DNA of 64,000 nt from Thiotrichaceae bacterium UBA4486 (GCA_002389045.1 DGNS01000013.1:1-64000); one strand, 5' to 3'; shown: positions 51,616 to 62,333, numbered from the stretch's first letter. Numbers and translations are program-made. The notes: generated by a model from the sequence alone, not told the origin.

Positions 51616-52602
51616 TCAGGTGGAACGGGCCAGGAACAGCGAATAATACCGGTTCGGTGGTTCATAATGGTTGAGCAGTTCCAGTTCGCAGTCCTGCAAC
51701 AGGGAACTGAATTCATCGTATTCGTATTTACAACTGATTTCGGTCAGGATCCGTTCTCCCTCGGACATATCAAGGGTGGCATCGATAGCCTCGATGCTAA
51801 TGCTCTGGTCGCACGTCGATTCCAGGTGCATCTCCATCTGCCTGGCCCCGGTATTAAAGCCAGCCCGGTGCCGGAACCGGGACGGATCGAAGTTGGCGTT
51901 GAGTTCACGGTTAATGACATTGAGTACATTGAGATTGAATTCCGCGGTGACGCCGTGGGCATCATTATAGGCCGCGTTCAATACCTCCGTGTCCTTGATG
52001 CGATCCACGCCCATGAGCAGATGCTCGCCCGGTTGCATGGTGGATTTGATTTCCCGGATGAATGAGCGCGCTTCATCGCGATTGAAGTTGCCGATGGTGC
52101 CGCCCAGAAACACGAACAAGCGCGAGCCCTTGCCGGCGGGCAGATTATCAAGCCCGGCACTGTAATCGCCCACAAGTGGCGTTACCTGAAGCCACTGGTA
52201 GTCGTTGCTGATAAGGGTTGCGCTTTCCTGCAGCATCGGTGCGCAGACATCGAACGGCGCATAACTGCAGACATGGTTATGATCCTCGCAGGCGTTGAAC
52301 AAATGCCGGGTTTTGCCGGATGTGCCGCTGCCCAGCTCGATGATTTCATCGGGGCGCGTCTGCATGACAATTTCACCGCTGTGCTCGCGTAACAGCGCGG
52401 CCTCGGTACGGGTCGGGTAATATTCCGGGGTATCGCAAATGCGGTCGAAAAGCTCTGAACCACGGGCATCGTAAAAATACTTCGGCGGCAGTGATCGGGG
52501 TGGTTGCAGCAGGCCGCGGCGTACATCTTCATCGAGGCCGGGGATCCTGCGGCCGGGTCTGATCTGGATGCCGCTGATAGCAGTGGTGGTTTCCGGTTGC
52601 AT
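51616..52602 (-). CDS. egtD: Histidine N-alpha-methyltransferase EgtD
   Basis: The first step of ergothioneine synthesis: trimethylation of histidine to hercynine using SAM. The 328-residue product has LPPKYFYDARGSELFDRICD, YYPTRTEAALL, ELGSGTSGKTRHLF (SAM site), FLGGTIGNFNRDEA and the substrate-binding region FNLNVLNVINRELNANFDP. No egtB is next to it, although the two are usually adjacent. Confidence 0.93.
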   Translation of the reverse strand: MQPETTTAISGIQIRPGRRIPGLDEDVRRGLLQPPRSLPPKYFYDARGSELFDRICDTPEYYPTRTEAALLREHSGEIVMQTRPDEIIELGSGTSGKTRHLFNACEDHNHVCSYAPFDVCAPMLQESATLISNDYQWLQVTPLVGDYSAGLDNLPAGKGSRLFVFLGGTIGNFNRDEARSFIREIKSTMQPGEHLLMGVDRIKDTEVLNAAYNDAHGVTAEFNLNVLNVINRELNANFDPSRFRHRAGFNTGARQMEMHLESTCDQSISIEAIDATLDMSEGERILTEISCKYEYDEFSSLLQDCELELLNHYEPPNRYYSLFLARST

Positions 52603-52841
52603 CGATCTTGTCCTGTTCTTGCTGTGGTTACGGAAATTATATATCGGGCGGTATGGCAGCTTCCCAATTTAATGGTACAAATTATGGCGCACTGTGCGCA
52701 TCCTTGACAGTAAACAGTCTTTAATCGCCGACAGAAGCGCGGGCCTGATACAATCCCCCTGCTTATGTCCGCCTGGCAAAGGCCCGCTAATCAGTACTTT
52801 TGATTAAAACATATTCGACACGGATTTCATTAACAGTTCAG

Positions 52842-55511
52842 ATGAATCCCGAGATCATGGAATTACTGCAAGAGGGTGTGACCGTCATCACCCCGACACG
52901 TCATCTCGCCCGGACGATCAGGGAGCATTACACGCGGTTGCAGATGCAAAATGACGCCCGCAGCTGGCACAGCGCGGAAGTGCTGGATATTGACAGCTGG
53001 TACCGGCGTTGCCGGGATACATTGCTGCCGCATCTGCCGGATCGCCCGCTGCTGTTGAATGCCTGCCAGGAACACAGTCTCTGGCTGCGTATCGTTCGCC
53101 AGTCCGACGTTGCCCGCCGGTTGTTGCATGTGTCCCGGGCGGCGCGGCAGGCGCGCGAATCCTATCGTCAGTGCAAGGCGTGGCGGATCCCGATCTTTGC
53201 CGACGATATCTATCTCAATAACGATGCCTTTCATTTCCGCCAGTGGGTGCATGCCTACGAGCACGAGTTGTCCGCCAACGGCTGGATCGACAGCGCCGGA
53301 TTGCCCGAATATCTCATGGCGGCGCTGGCGTCCGGGCACATGCTGGCGGACGTCGGCATTGCGTTTTACGGTTTTGACCACTGGCCGCCCGTACAACAAA
53401 CGCTCTTCGATGCGTTGAGGACCACCCATCCCGGCGTTGTGCAAACAACCCCTGCCGATCGTAACAACCGCTGCCGGTTGTTTACGGCTGCCGATTTCCA
53501 GGACGAGATACGCACGGCGGCGCGCTGGGCCAGGCAATGCATTGAGCAAGTCCCTGATCAGCGCATCGGCATTATTGTTCCGGATCCCGGCCGCTGCCGC
53601 GACGAGGTGGAAAGTATTTTCAACCGGCAATTCGCGGCAGAAAGTTTCTTCAAATCAATCGCAACGCATCCACCTTTCACGATTGCCCAGGGCCGGCCGC
53701 TGGCGGAATATCCGCTGATTGACTCCGCCATGCGGGTGCTGTCCCTGCTGCATCAGGAGATTAGTATTGAACAGCTGGGTGGCTTACTGCTGTCGCCGTA
53801 TCTGGGTGGGTACGAGGCGGAATCGGCCCGGCGTGCTCTGCTGGATGCAGGCATCCGTCGCCAGGGTGAACGGGTTTTTGAAGCCGGACGGTTACTGGAC
53901 CTGCTCAGGGTATGGCAGGTGAAAGACGACGGAGTGCGATTGTGCGTTCAACTGCAGGCGTTACTGGAGCGAATTCAGCAGTTACCACGGCAACTCGATG
54001 CCGGGCACTGGGTGGTTGAATTCATGAACTGTCTGCAGCTGCTGGGCTGGCCCGGCGATCGGACGCTGGACGGTGATGAACACCAGACGTTGTCGGCCTG
54101 GAAACAGGTACTGGATACATTCGTGTCCCTGGACCGGGTGCTACCGGCCATGGATGCGCCTGCGGCACTGTCGCGACTGGCCAGCATTCTCGCGGATACC
54201 GGCTTTCAACCCGAGGCCGCCAGTGTCCCCATTCACATCATGGGACCGGAAGGCGCGGCGGCCGAGGCGTTCGACTGTCTCTGGATTTGCGGTTTGCACG
54301 ATCAGAACTGGCCGCCGCCGGCCGCACCTTTGGCCTTCGTCCCGATCACCGCACAGCGACAGGCCGGCATCCCCCGGGCGACGGCGGCCACGCAACTGGC
54401 CACCACTGCCGAATTGCTCGATGGGCTGGTGCGTTCGGCCACCGATGTCGTACTCAGTCATGCCGGTGCGGATCGGGACCAGGAATTGCGGCCGAGTCCC
54501 TTACTGGCAGCGATTGCCGCCGCGCCGTGGACGCCCGAACCCGGAGTGGATGACGAGGATTACTACGAGCAGCTCACCGGGATCGCGCTAACGGAGAGCT
54601 TCACGGATATTCAGGGTCCGTCGCTGGCAACCGGGCAGGCACACAGCGGCGGTTCCTCCCTGTTTCGCGACCAGGCACAGTGTCCGTTCCGGGCTTTCGC
54701 CAGGCATCGGCTGGGCGCCGACAGTCTGGAATCGGTCGACATCGGTCTCAATGCCCGCGAACGCGGGGCGCTGGTGCACCGTGTCCTGCAAACCATCTGG
54801 AACCGGCTCGGCAGCCACGCGGTATTGCGGGACACCGATGTCCAACACTTGCACGAACAGATCGTGGAAGCCGTGGAGGTCGCAATCCGCGAGTTGGAGA
54901 AGTATCAACCGGCAACGTTGAGCGGTCGTTTCCGGGATTTGGAAGCCAGGCGGCTGGTGAAGCAGGCGGAAAACTGGCTGCAAATCGAACTCGGGCGGGC
55001 GCCGTTCACAGTTGTTTCCACCGAAGCATCCGTGCAGACAGTTTTTTCCGGGCTTGACCTGCGCATGCGCCTGGATCGTATGGATCGGCTCGAGGACGGC
55101 CGCCTGGTCATTATCGATTACAAAACCGGTCGTTTCAGTCCTGCTGACTGGGAAGGCGAACGGCCCGCGGATCCACAGCTGCCGCTGTACGCCGTGACCG
55201 CGGACGGCGACATTGCCGCCCTGGTGTTTGCCGGGATCATGCCGGGCGACATGCGTTTCGCCGGCCTTCAGCGCGAAGAGGGTCTGCTGCCCGGTAACGG
55301 AGTACGCCTGGAACCGGACTGGCCCGGGCGTGTGCAGGGCTGGCGGAGCGCCCTGGAGCAACTGGGCACCGAGTACCTGGACGGCCGGGCCGCGGTCATG
55401 CCCCGGGATGCGCAGAGTTGCCGATATTGTGATCTGCACGCTTTCTGTCGAATCGATGAGCGAACCGAACACGCAGTTGCGGGAGACGGGGATGAACCGG
55501 ATCGTTCCTGA
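52842..55511 (+). CDS. AddB-like PD-(D/E)XK nuclease repair protein
   Basis: An 889-residue protein of the AddB/RecB-nuclease type found beside a UvrD-type helicase in Gammaproteobacteria. It starts with a degenerate helicase-like region (EGVTVITPTRHLARTIREHY) and ends with a nuclease domain containing LVIIDYKTGRFSPADW. Four Cys form an iron-staple arrangement: QCPFRAFARHRLG early and SCRYCDLHAFC at the end. The start was set at ATG 52842; TTG 52800 is an alternative. It overlaps the helicase gene by 20 bp. Confidence 0.85.
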   Translation: MNPEIMELLQEGVTVITPTRHLARTIREHYTRLQMQNDARSWHSAEVLDIDSWYRRCRDTLLPHLPDRPLLLNACQEHSLWLRIVRQSDVARRLLHVSRAARQARESYRQCKAWRIPIFADDIYLNNDAFHFRQWVHAYEHELSANGWIDSAGLPEYLMAALASGHMLADVGIAFYGFDHWPPVQQTLFDALRTTHPGVVQTTPADRNNRCRLFTAADFQDEIRTAARWARQCIEQVPDQRIGIIVPDPGRCRDEVESIFNRQFAAESFFKSIATHPPFTIAQGRPLAEYPLIDSAMRVLSLLHQEISIEQLGGLLLSPYLGGYEAESARRALLDAGIRRQGERVFEAGRLLDLLRVWQVKDDGVRLCVQLQALLERIQQLPRQLDAGHWVVEFMNCLQLLGWPGDRTLDGDEHQTLSAWKQVLDTFVSLDRVLPAMDAPAALSRLASILADTGFQPEAASVPIHIMGPEGAAAEAFDCLWICGLHDQNWPPPAAPLAFVPITAQRQAGIPRATAATQLATTAELLDGLVRSATDVVLSHAGADRDQELRPSPLLAAIAAAPWTPEPGVDDEDYYEQLTGIALTESFTDIQGPSLATGQAHSGGSSLFRDQAQCPFRAFARHRLGADSLESVDIGLNARERGALVHRVLQTIWNRLGSHAVLRDTDVQHLHEQIVEAVEVAIRELEKYQPATLSGRFRDLEARRLVKQAENWLQIELGRAPFTVVSTEASVQTVFSGLDLRMRLDRMDRLEDGRLVIIDYKTGRFSPADWEGERPADPQLPLYAVTADGDIAALVFAGIMPGDMRFAGLQREEGLLPGNGVRLEPDWPGRVQGWRSALEQLGTEYLDGRAAVMPRDAQSCRYCDLHAFCRIDERTEHAVAGDGDEPDRS

Positions 55512-58500
55512 TTTCGAACAACGTCGGCAGGCCATCGACACCGCGAGCTCCTTTATTGTCCGCGCGCCGGCCGGTTCCGGCAAAACCGAACTTTTGATCC
55601 AGCGTTACCTGAAATTACTGTCACAGGTGGACGCGCCGGAGGAAATTATCGCCATCACCTTCACCCGCAAGGCCGCGGCCGAAATGCAGTCGCGCATTCT
55701 GGCGGCGTTGCGGCGGGCTGCCATTGAACCGGAGCCGGACAGTGATCACGCTCGCGAGACCTGGCAACTGGCACGAGCGGCCTTACAACGCGACCGGCAG
55801 CTGGACTGGCAACTCGAACGCAACCCGGCGCGGCTCAAGGTCATGACCATCGATGCGCTGTGCGCCTGGTTGACGCGGCAAATGCCGGTGTTGTCCGGTC
55901 TGGGTGCACAGCCGGAAACGCTGGAGGATGCCGGTGAACTCTATGAGCAGGCGGCGACCAATACGCTGGCGGCGCTGAACGCCGGCGACTCCTGGTCGGA
56001 CAGCATCGCCCGCCTGCTCGAGCATCTGGACAATGATCTGCCCAGGGTCAAACAGCTGATCATGGCCATGCTGGGCAAACGCGATCAGTGGTTACCGCAT
56101 GTGGCAACGGATCACCGGCGCGACGACCTGGAAGCCGCCCTGCAACACATCATCAGCGGTACGCTGGACCGGGCGCGGCAACTCGTGCCGCCGGCGCTGG
56201 TATCCGAACTCTGCGCGCTGGCGGATTTCGCGGCAGAGAATCTTGCAGCGAAAACCCCGGATCATCCCATCGTGAACTGCCGTTCCCTGCCGGCATTGCC
56301 GGGTGCAGCGGTGTCGGATCTGCCGGTCTGGCTGGGATTGAGCGAAATGCTGCTGACTGCAAAACACGAGTGGCGGCAGAGAGCGGATGCCCGCAACGGG
56401 TTCCCGGCGGCCTCGGGCAACAAGGCGGAAGCCGGCCGGCGTGCGGACATGAAAACGCGCTTACAGGGGCTGATCCAGCAACTGCGCGCCGTACCGGGAC
56501 TGCTGCAGGCATTGCAGGAAGTTCGCATGTTGCCGCCACCGCGATACAGCGATGCCGAATGGGACGTGGTCGGTGCGCTGTGCCAGTTACTGATCCTGGC
56601 CGAGGGACAGTTACGGTTGATTTTCGCCGAGACCAACCAGATGGATTTTACCGGCGTCAGCCATGCCGCCCTCAATGCACTCGGCAGCGATGAGGAACCC
56701 ACCGATCTGGCCCTGATCCTGGATTACCGGATCCGGCATCTGATGGTGGACGAATACCAGGATATCTCGGTAAACCAGTTCGATCTGTTGCAACGCCTGA
56801 CAACCGGCTGGAGTGACGGCGACGGTCATACGGTATTTGTTGTCGGCGATCCCATGCAGTCCATATACCGGTTTCGGGAAGCGGAAGTGGGTATTTTTAT
56901 CAATACCTGGATGCGCCGGCGGCTCGGCCAGGTGGCGCTGCAGCCGGTGGCCATACATACCAATTTCCGTTCGCAGCCCGGCCTGGTGGACTGGGTCAAC
57001 CAGGGGTTTGCGCGCATCATGCCCACCGTCGAGGATGTCACCACCGGTGCGGTCAGCTATGAACAATCCACGGCCTGGCACAACGTTCAGCCGATCCGTT
57101 CGGTCAGCGTCTACCCGCAGTTTGATCGCGATGCCGCCACGGAAGCAGCACGCCTGATCGAACAGCTGAGGGTGCTGCGCGAACGCGATGCGGACGGTAC
57201 TATCGCCATTCTCGTGCGCAGCCGTTCTCACCTCGGCTGCATCATCCCGGCCTTGCACGCTGCCGAGCTGGACTTTCAGGCCGTGGATATACAGGGTCTG
57301 GCGACGCGGCCTGAAGTGCGCGATCTGCTGGCCTTGATCCGCGCCCTCTCACACCAGGCCGATCGCATCGCCTGGCTGGCGATCCTGCGGGCGCCCTGGT
57401 GCGGTCTGTCACTCGCCGATCTGCTGCAACTGTCAACACCGGAGGGCGTACCGGCATTATGGCAGGCCATTAGTGACGGTGATCGATGCGGCATGCTGGG
57501 CGAGGCCGGTCAGCGCCGGCTCGACAAGTTTCGCGAAGTCATGCACGAGGCCATGGACCGGGTGCACCGCCAACCCCTGCATCGAACGGTGGAGACCGCC
57601 TGGCTGCAACTCGGCGGTCCGGCGCTGATGCACAACGCCGCGTGCCTGAATAATGTCATGACCGTGCTCAAGTGCCTGCGCGAGTGTGAACATGGCGGCC
57701 GTCTGCAGGATATGGAGGCGTTTCAACAAACCGTGGCGGCGTTGTTTTCGGCGCCGGAATACGCGGCAGACTCTCAGCTGCAGTTGATGACCATCCATAA
57801 AGCCAAGGGGCTCGAATTCGATCACGTGCTGTTACCGGGTCTGGGCAGGAAAACACGGCCGAACAGTCCGGAATTACTGCAATGGATGCAGGTCCCCGGC
57901 AACGATCAGAGCCACGATTTGATCCTGGCGCCGATTCGTGAAGCCGGCGCCCGCCAGGCCCCGGTGTACGATTACATCAGCGGTATCGAAAAACGCAAAC
58001 AGGAAAACGAGGACATACGATTACTGTACGTGGCCGCCACGCGGGCGAAAAAATCCCTGCACCTGTTCGGTCATGTCAATGTCGGTGAAGAGAACGGTCA
58101 ACCGATCTGCAAACCCGTTGCCGGATCGTTTTTGTATCACCTGTGGCCGATGTTGTGCGATCACTATGAAAGGGCGCTTCCGGATCAGGTAATGACACCG
58201 GGGCCGGAGAAGCCCGAAACGATCAATCAGCAGTGGCGGCGACTGCACGCCGACTGGAGCATGCCGTTACCGGTTAGCCTGTCATGGCCAGGCACTGATC
58301 AGTCCGCGGAGGAGACCAGGAATGCCATAGAATTCGAATGGGCGGGCGAGACCATCAAGCACATCGGCGCGGTGGTGCACCGCTGTATTCAACAGGTCGC
58401 CGCGGAGGGCATCGAAGCATGGAATAGCGATCGCTTGTATGCCGCCAGGTCCTGGTACGAGGCGCAGTTGCGGCAACTCGGGGTCACTGACGATGAGCTG

Positions 58501-58887
58501 GCAAACGCCACGGCGGATGTCATTCGCGCGCTTGAAGGCATGCTTGCCGATGAACGCGGGCGATGGATATTAAGCCGGGAACATCCCGAACAGCACAGTG
58601 AACTGGCGCTGACCGGTCTGTATCAAAACCGGGTGATCAGTGTGCGCATTGATCGTACCTTTATCGACGCAGAGGGGACACGCTGGATCATCGATTATAA
58701 AACCAGCCGGCATGAAGCGGCGGACATTGAGGCGTTTCTTGACCGTGAACAGGAGCGCTACCGGGAGCAACTGGAAAAATACGCCCGCATACTGTCCGGG
58801 ATGGAACAGCGCAGGACGCGGCTGGGCCTGTATTTTCCCCTGCTGCGCGGCTGGCGTTGCTGGGATGCGCCCGGTGTTGGCGAATAA
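55492..58887 (+). CDS. AddA-like UvrD-family helicase-nuclease
   Basis: A 1131-residue protein working with the preceding AddB-like partner in double-strand break processing. Walker A is APAGSGKTELLIQRYL, followed by ITFTRKAAAEMQ, the motif II box MVDEYQDISVNQFDLL, QSIYRFREAEVGIF, and IHKAKGLEFDHVLLPGL. A C-terminal nuclease domain has WIIDYKTSRHE. ATG 55492 has GGGAGA upstream; ATG 55456 would add 12 residues. Such AddAB-like pairs coexist with or replace RecBCD. Confidence 0.87.
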   Translation: MNRIVPDFEQRRQAIDTASSFIVRAPAGSGKTELLIQRYLKLLSQVDAPEEIIAITFTRKAAAEMQSRILAALRRAAIEPEPDSDHARETWQLARAALQRDRQLDWQLERNPARLKVMTIDALCAWLTRQMPVLSGLGAQPETLEDAGELYEQAATNTLAALNAGDSWSDSIARLLEHLDNDLPRVKQLIMAMLGKRDQWLPHVATDHRRDDLEAALQHIISGTLDRARQLVPPALVSELCALADFAAENLAAKTPDHPIVNCRSLPALPGAAVSDLPVWLGLSEMLLTAKHEWRQRADARNGFPAASGNKAEAGRRADMKTRLQGLIQQLRAVPGLLQALQEVRMLPPPRYSDAEWDVVGALCQLLILAEGQLRLIFAETNQMDFTGVSHAALNALGSDEEPTDLALILDYRIRHLMVDEYQDISVNQFDLLQRLTTGWSDGDGHTVFVVGDPMQSIYRFREAEVGIFINTWMRRRLGQVALQPVAIHTNFRSQPGLVDWVNQGFARIMPTVEDVTTGAVSYEQSTAWHNVQPIRSVSVYPQFDRDAATEAARLIEQLRVLRERDADGTIAILVRSRSHLGCIIPALHAAELDFQAVDIQGLATRPEVRDLLALIRALSHQADRIAWLAILRAPWCGLSLADLLQLSTPEGVPALWQAISDGDRCGMLGEAGQRRLDKFREVMHEAMDRVHRQPLHRTVETAWLQLGGPALMHNAACLNNVMTVLKCLRECEHGGRLQDMEAFQQTVAALFSAPEYAADSQLQLMTIHKAKGLEFDHVLLPGLGRKTRPNSPELLQWMQVPGNDQSHDLILAPIREAGARQAPVYDYISGIEKRKQENEDIRLLYVAATRAKKSLHLFGHVNVGEENGQPICKPVAGSFLYHLWPMLCDHYERALPDQVMTPGPEKPETINQQWRRLHADWSMPLPVSLSWPGTDQSAEETRNAIEFEWAGETIKHIGAVVHRCIQQVAAEGIEAWNSDRLYAARSWYEAQLRQLGVTDDELANATADVIRALEGMLADERGRWILSREHPEQHSELALTGLYQNRVISVRIDRTFIDAEGTRWIIDYKTSRHEAADIEAFLDREQERYREQLEKYARILSGMEQRRTRLGLYFPLLRGWRCWDAPGVGE

Positions 58888-58906
58888 CCCGGTTAACTCT
58901 TCGGCC

Positions 58907-59683
58907 ATGTCGATTATCGATACGCTTTATGATCTGGATGACAATGACAGCGATCTGTTGTGCGCCATGGCGAACGCTGAAGTGCGCCAATACCGCAACT
59001 ATCGCTGGCTGAGTCTCGAGGGCAGCCTGATCCAGTCGGTGCTGGATCTGGATCAACCACAACGGCTGATCAATCCGGTGAACATCTACATGCTGCTGGC
59101 GCTGACCCATACGGGCAATGTCAACAATGTTCTCAACCTCGGCATGGGCGGCGCTGTCTTTGAACGGTTTTTTTCGGGAGTGTATCCGCGGGCGCAAGTG
59201 CATTCAGTGGAGAATGATGAGGCAGTGGTGCACCTGGCGCGCGAGTACTTCGCGGTTGATCCGACCTGGCCGGTGTATCTGCAGAGTGCCGAGCGCTTCG
59301 TTTCCGCAAGCGATGCTTATTATGATCTCATTCTCTGCGATATCTTCAGCGGTGAAACCCAGCCGCAGTGTCTCTATGCGGATGATTTCCATGCCAACTG
59401 CCGGCAACGGCTGACGCCAACCGGTATCATGGTATTTAACCTGGTGCCGGAGCATGAACAGGATCTGTTGCACCTGCTGCTGCCGTTGAGACGCGCCTTT
59501 GAATTCACCACATTGCTTGAAATCCCCGGGCACCAAAACGTGCTGGTGTTTGCATCGCCCGTGATTTTTGATCCGATCACGGACCGCGTACGGTTCGAAT
59601 CCATTACAGACTTGCTGGATTTGCCTGCTACCGCCACAGCGGATCTGTTCAGGCCACTGCCGCCTGTTGAGCGGCCGGCTTAA
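58907..59683 (+). CDS. Spermidine-synthase-fold methyltransferase-like protein
   Basis: A 258-residue protein with the Rossmann SAM fold of the polyamine synthase family: VLNLGMGGAVFERFFSG, a VHSVENDEAVVHLAREYF acidic strand and LILCDIFSGETQPQCLYAD. The conserved polyamine-enzyme D-x-x-D segment is not obvious, so the substrate is uncertain. It begins 19 bp after the helicase gene and may be in the same operon. Convergent with the PilZ gene. Confidence 0.75.
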   Translation: MSIIDTLYDLDDNDSDLLCAMANAEVRQYRNYRWLSLEGSLIQSVLDLDQPQRLINPVNIYMLLALTHTGNVNNVLNLGMGGAVFERFFSGVYPRAQVHSVENDEAVVHLAREYFAVDPTWPVYLQSAERFVSASDAYYDLILCDIFSGETQPQCLYADDFHANCRQRLTPTGIMVFNLVPEHEQDLLHLLLPLRRAFEFTTLLEIPGHQNVLVFASPVIFDPITDRVRFESITDLLDLPATATADLFRPLPPVERPA

Positions 59684-59698
59684 CCTTTTTTGCCGGGA

Positions 59699-60391
59699 TT
59701 AATTCCCGCCTGTCTTTGTTTCCAGTTCAGCCAGACGTTTCTCAAGGCGTTCAATACGCTTGAACATGGATTGCAGGGCTGATTCCATGCGGATGTATTT
59801 CTGTTTTTTATCATCACCGCAACTGATAATGGCTTTTTTCTTTTTCAGCATGTTCAGCGTGTCATCGAGGTTCACCGCGGATTCGCCGAGACGCTCGACA
59901 ATGTATTGTTCACTGCGTGGCAAATCCAGCATATCCAGCACTTTTTCTTCCACCGGACTCATGGCATTAGTGATGAACCTGTCGACATGGCGATCGGTGA
60001 ATTTATCAAAGCGGATAAACCGGGCGCCGAAAGCCACCGTATCCTCTGAAATGATAGTGAAATAAAACAGTTTGATATGGGCCAGAATTTCACGCTCGCT
60101 GTTATCAACGTTGAGGTTGAAACGGATATCAAGACCGGGCGCCGTGGCCTCGGTAATGAATTGACCGGAAGGATGGATCATATGCGCGGTCTTGCGGTTA
60201 CAGCGCAACTGTATACCATCAGGGGACATATCATGGACGATGATACTGACATCGAAGCCATCCGGCAGGCTCAATGAGGCAATGGCGTTCAGACTGATGC
60301 GCGGGTATTCACGTTTCTCCTCGTAGATGTCGTAAAGACTGATGGTCTTCTTCTCTTCAGGCACGGTATTTGTCTTCATTGGTTCAGGCAT
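59699..60391 (-). CDS. PilZ-like domain protein with C-terminal coiled coil
   Basis: A 230-residue protein. The first part has EKREYPRISLNAIASLSLPD and VHDMSPDGIQLRCNRK, the RxxxR and D-x-S-x-x-G-type PilZ marks. A helical C-terminal domain resembling a winged helix and a coiled coil (MFKRIERLEKRLAELETK) follow. A c-di-GMP-responsive regulator is likely; the target is unknown. Start ATG 60391 or internal ATG 60379. Confidence 0.78.
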   Translation of the reverse strand: MPEPMKTNTVPEEKKTISLYDIYEEKREYPRISLNAIASLSLPDGFDVSIIVHDMSPDGIQLRCNRKTAHMIHPSGQFITEATAPGLDIRFNLNVDNSEREILAHIKLFYFTIISEDTVAFGARFIRFDKFTDRHVDRFITNAMSPVEEKVLDMLDLPRSEQYIVERLGESAVNLDDTLNMLKKKKAIISCGDDKKQKYIRMESALQSMFKRIERLEKRLAELETKTGGN

Positions 60392-61061
60392 ACATACCTC
60401 CGGGAACGGTTTTCAAGCCGTTTGTTCGACTCATATTCCTGTACAGGCGGTTTTCAGGTTCAATGACTTCGTGTTCCACCGGATAGAGGGCATGGGCGTT
60501 GTTTGCGGTGTGACGATGGCGGCAAAACATTGCGGTCGATGATGTTTTCGGCAAGGACCGGCTGTTCAACAGACAGGCACATGAACAGGCCCACGGAAAG
60601 GGCAATATTACGGTGCTGCCCGTTAATAACCGTGACCTTGTGTTCGCGGCGATATTCCAGTGCCCGGATGCCATACCTGGCGCCGATCACGGCCGGCGCC
60701 CTCAAGGCCGCCGGGTTATCCCGGGCCAGGCCCCTGCGCGTAATCAGCGAGGCATTGCCGGAGATATAGCAGGAATGCAGCGTTTCGGCCGCCAGGCGCG
60801 GATGATGCGCCATCCATTCCGGATGGATGTTGTTCGCCAGGTCGGCGAGAAAGGCTTCATCACTGTCGCCATAACCCCGGGTATCGGCAGTCGTCAAATG
60901 AAACTCCACGATATTGATCACTAATACATACGGGTTAACGGCCCGCTATGCCGGTACTTGAACCGGGCCGGTCATCAATCCATACCGCCGCCAACTGTCA
61001 ACAGGCCGCGACATCTGCTGTAATGTGCGGCGGATAATAAAACCAACGGGAGCAGCAACAC
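60392..61061. other. Mostly non-coding 670 bp stretch, doubtful reading frame
   Basis: Only a doubtful minus-strand frame, 60460-60921 (153 codons from GTG), is open here. It has no ribosome site, an uneven composition and a basic, low-complexity end, so I have not called it a gene. It opens with an IVEFHLTTADTRG strand, and a frameshifted or decayed gene is possible. The metY promoter must lie near 60950-61060. Confidence 0.35.
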
Positions 61062-62333
61062 ATGAAAATCGGAACACTCGCCATTCACGGCGGCTATATG
61101 CCGGATCCAACCACACGCGCTGTCGCCGTGCCGATTTACCAGACCACGTCCTATGCTTTTGACGACACGCAGCATGGCGCCGACCTGTTTGATCTGAAAG
61201 TGGAGGGGAATATCTATACGCGGATCATGAATCCCACCACCGCGGTGCTGGAAGAACGCGTGGCGCTGATGGAGGGCGGCGTCGGCGCCCTGGGTCTGGC
61301 ATCCGGCATGGCCGCGATTACCTACGCTATTCTGACCATCGCCGAGGCCGGCGATAATATCATTTCCACCACCACGCTGTATGGCGGAACCTATAATCTT
61401 TTCGCCCATACCCTGCCACAGCTCGGTATAAAGACGCACCTCGTGGATGCCGGGGATTACGACAGCATGGCCGCGAAAATCGATGACCGCACCAAGGCGG
61501 TATTCTGTGAATCCATCGGCAACCCTGCCGGTAATGTCGCTGACCTGGCGCGGATCGCGGATCTCGCCCATGCCGCGGGTGTTCCCGTGATCGTGGATAA
61601 TACGGTACCGACACCGTATCTGTGCCGGCCGTTCGAGCATGGCTGCGATATCGTCGTGCACGCGCTGACCAAGTACATGGGAGGCCATGGTACCAGCATC
61701 GGTGGCGTGCTGGTGGACTCCGGAAAATTCCCATGGGCTGAACATGCGTCCCGGTTCAAACGCCTCAACGAACCCGATGTGTCCTATCACGGCGTGGTCT
61801 TTACCGAGGCCATGGGTGAGGCCGCATTCATCGGCCGCGCCCGTGTCGTACCGCTGAGAAACACCGGCGCGGCCATCTCGCCGTTTAACAGTTTCCTGAT
61901 TATGCAGGGCATCGAAACCCTGCCGGTGCGCATGGACAGGCATTGTGAAAATGCCGTTGCGGTTGCGAATTACCTCAAGGAGCATCCCAAAGTAAGCTGG
62001 GTCAACTACGCGGCCCTGCCCGAGCATGAAGATCACGCCTTGCTGCAGAAATACTGTGACGGGCGCGCTGCAAGTATTCTCAGTTTCGGAATTGAGGGCG
62101 GAATTGAAGGCGGCACCCGGTTCATTGATGCGTTGCAACTGATCACGCGGCTGGTCAATATCGGTGATGCCAAGTCACTGGCCTGTCACCCGGCGACGAC
62201 CACGCACCGGCAACTGTCAGCGGAAGAAATGAAAACGGCCGGAGTCAGCGAGGACCTGGTGCGCCTGTCGATCGGTATTGAAGACATAGACGATATTCTG
62301 GCCGATGTCGAACAGGCGCTGGAGAAAGTCTGA
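61062..62333 (+). CDS. metY: O-acetylhomoserine sulfhydrylase MetY
   Basis: A PLP enzyme making homocysteine from O-acetylhomoserine and sulfide. The 423-residue product has PIYQTTSYAFDDTQHGADLF, YTRIMNPTTAVLEER, the PLP-stacking LASGMAAITYAIL, NTVPTPYLCRPFEHGCD and the PLP-Lys in VHALTKYMGGHGT. The C-terminal SLACHPATTTHRQL is standard. GGGAG lies upstream of ATG. Monocistronic by appearance. Confidence 0.95.
   Translation: MKIGTLAIHGGYMPDPTTRAVAVPIYQTTSYAFDDTQHGADLFDLKVEGNIYTRIMNPTTAVLEERVALMEGGVGALGLASGMAAITYAILTIAEAGDNIISTTTLYGGTYNLFAHTLPQLGIKTHLVDAGDYDSMAAKIDDRTKAVFCESIGNPAGNVADLARIADLAHAAGVPVIVDNTVPTPYLCRPFEHGCDIVVHALTKYMGGHGTSIGGVLVDSGKFPWAEHASRFKRLNEPDVSYHGVVFTEAMGEAAFIGRARVVPLRNTGAAISPFNSFLIMQGIETLPVRMDRHCENAVAVANYLKEHPKVSWVNYAALPEHEDHALLQKYCDGRAASILSFGIEGGIEGGTRFIDALQLITRLVNIGDAKSLACHPATTTHRQLSAEEMKTAGVSEDLVRLSIGIEDIDDILADVEQALEKV

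Noticed and set aside
60460..60921. A minus-strand protein gene between PilZ and metY
   Set aside because: It has a GTG start with no ribosome site, an uneven composition and a basic low-complexity end. It might be a decayed gene, but I cannot support a call.
60975..62138. A 387-codon minus-strand frame under metY
   Set aside because: It is antisense to metY, which has all PLP-enzyme motifs. The minus-strand product matches nothing.
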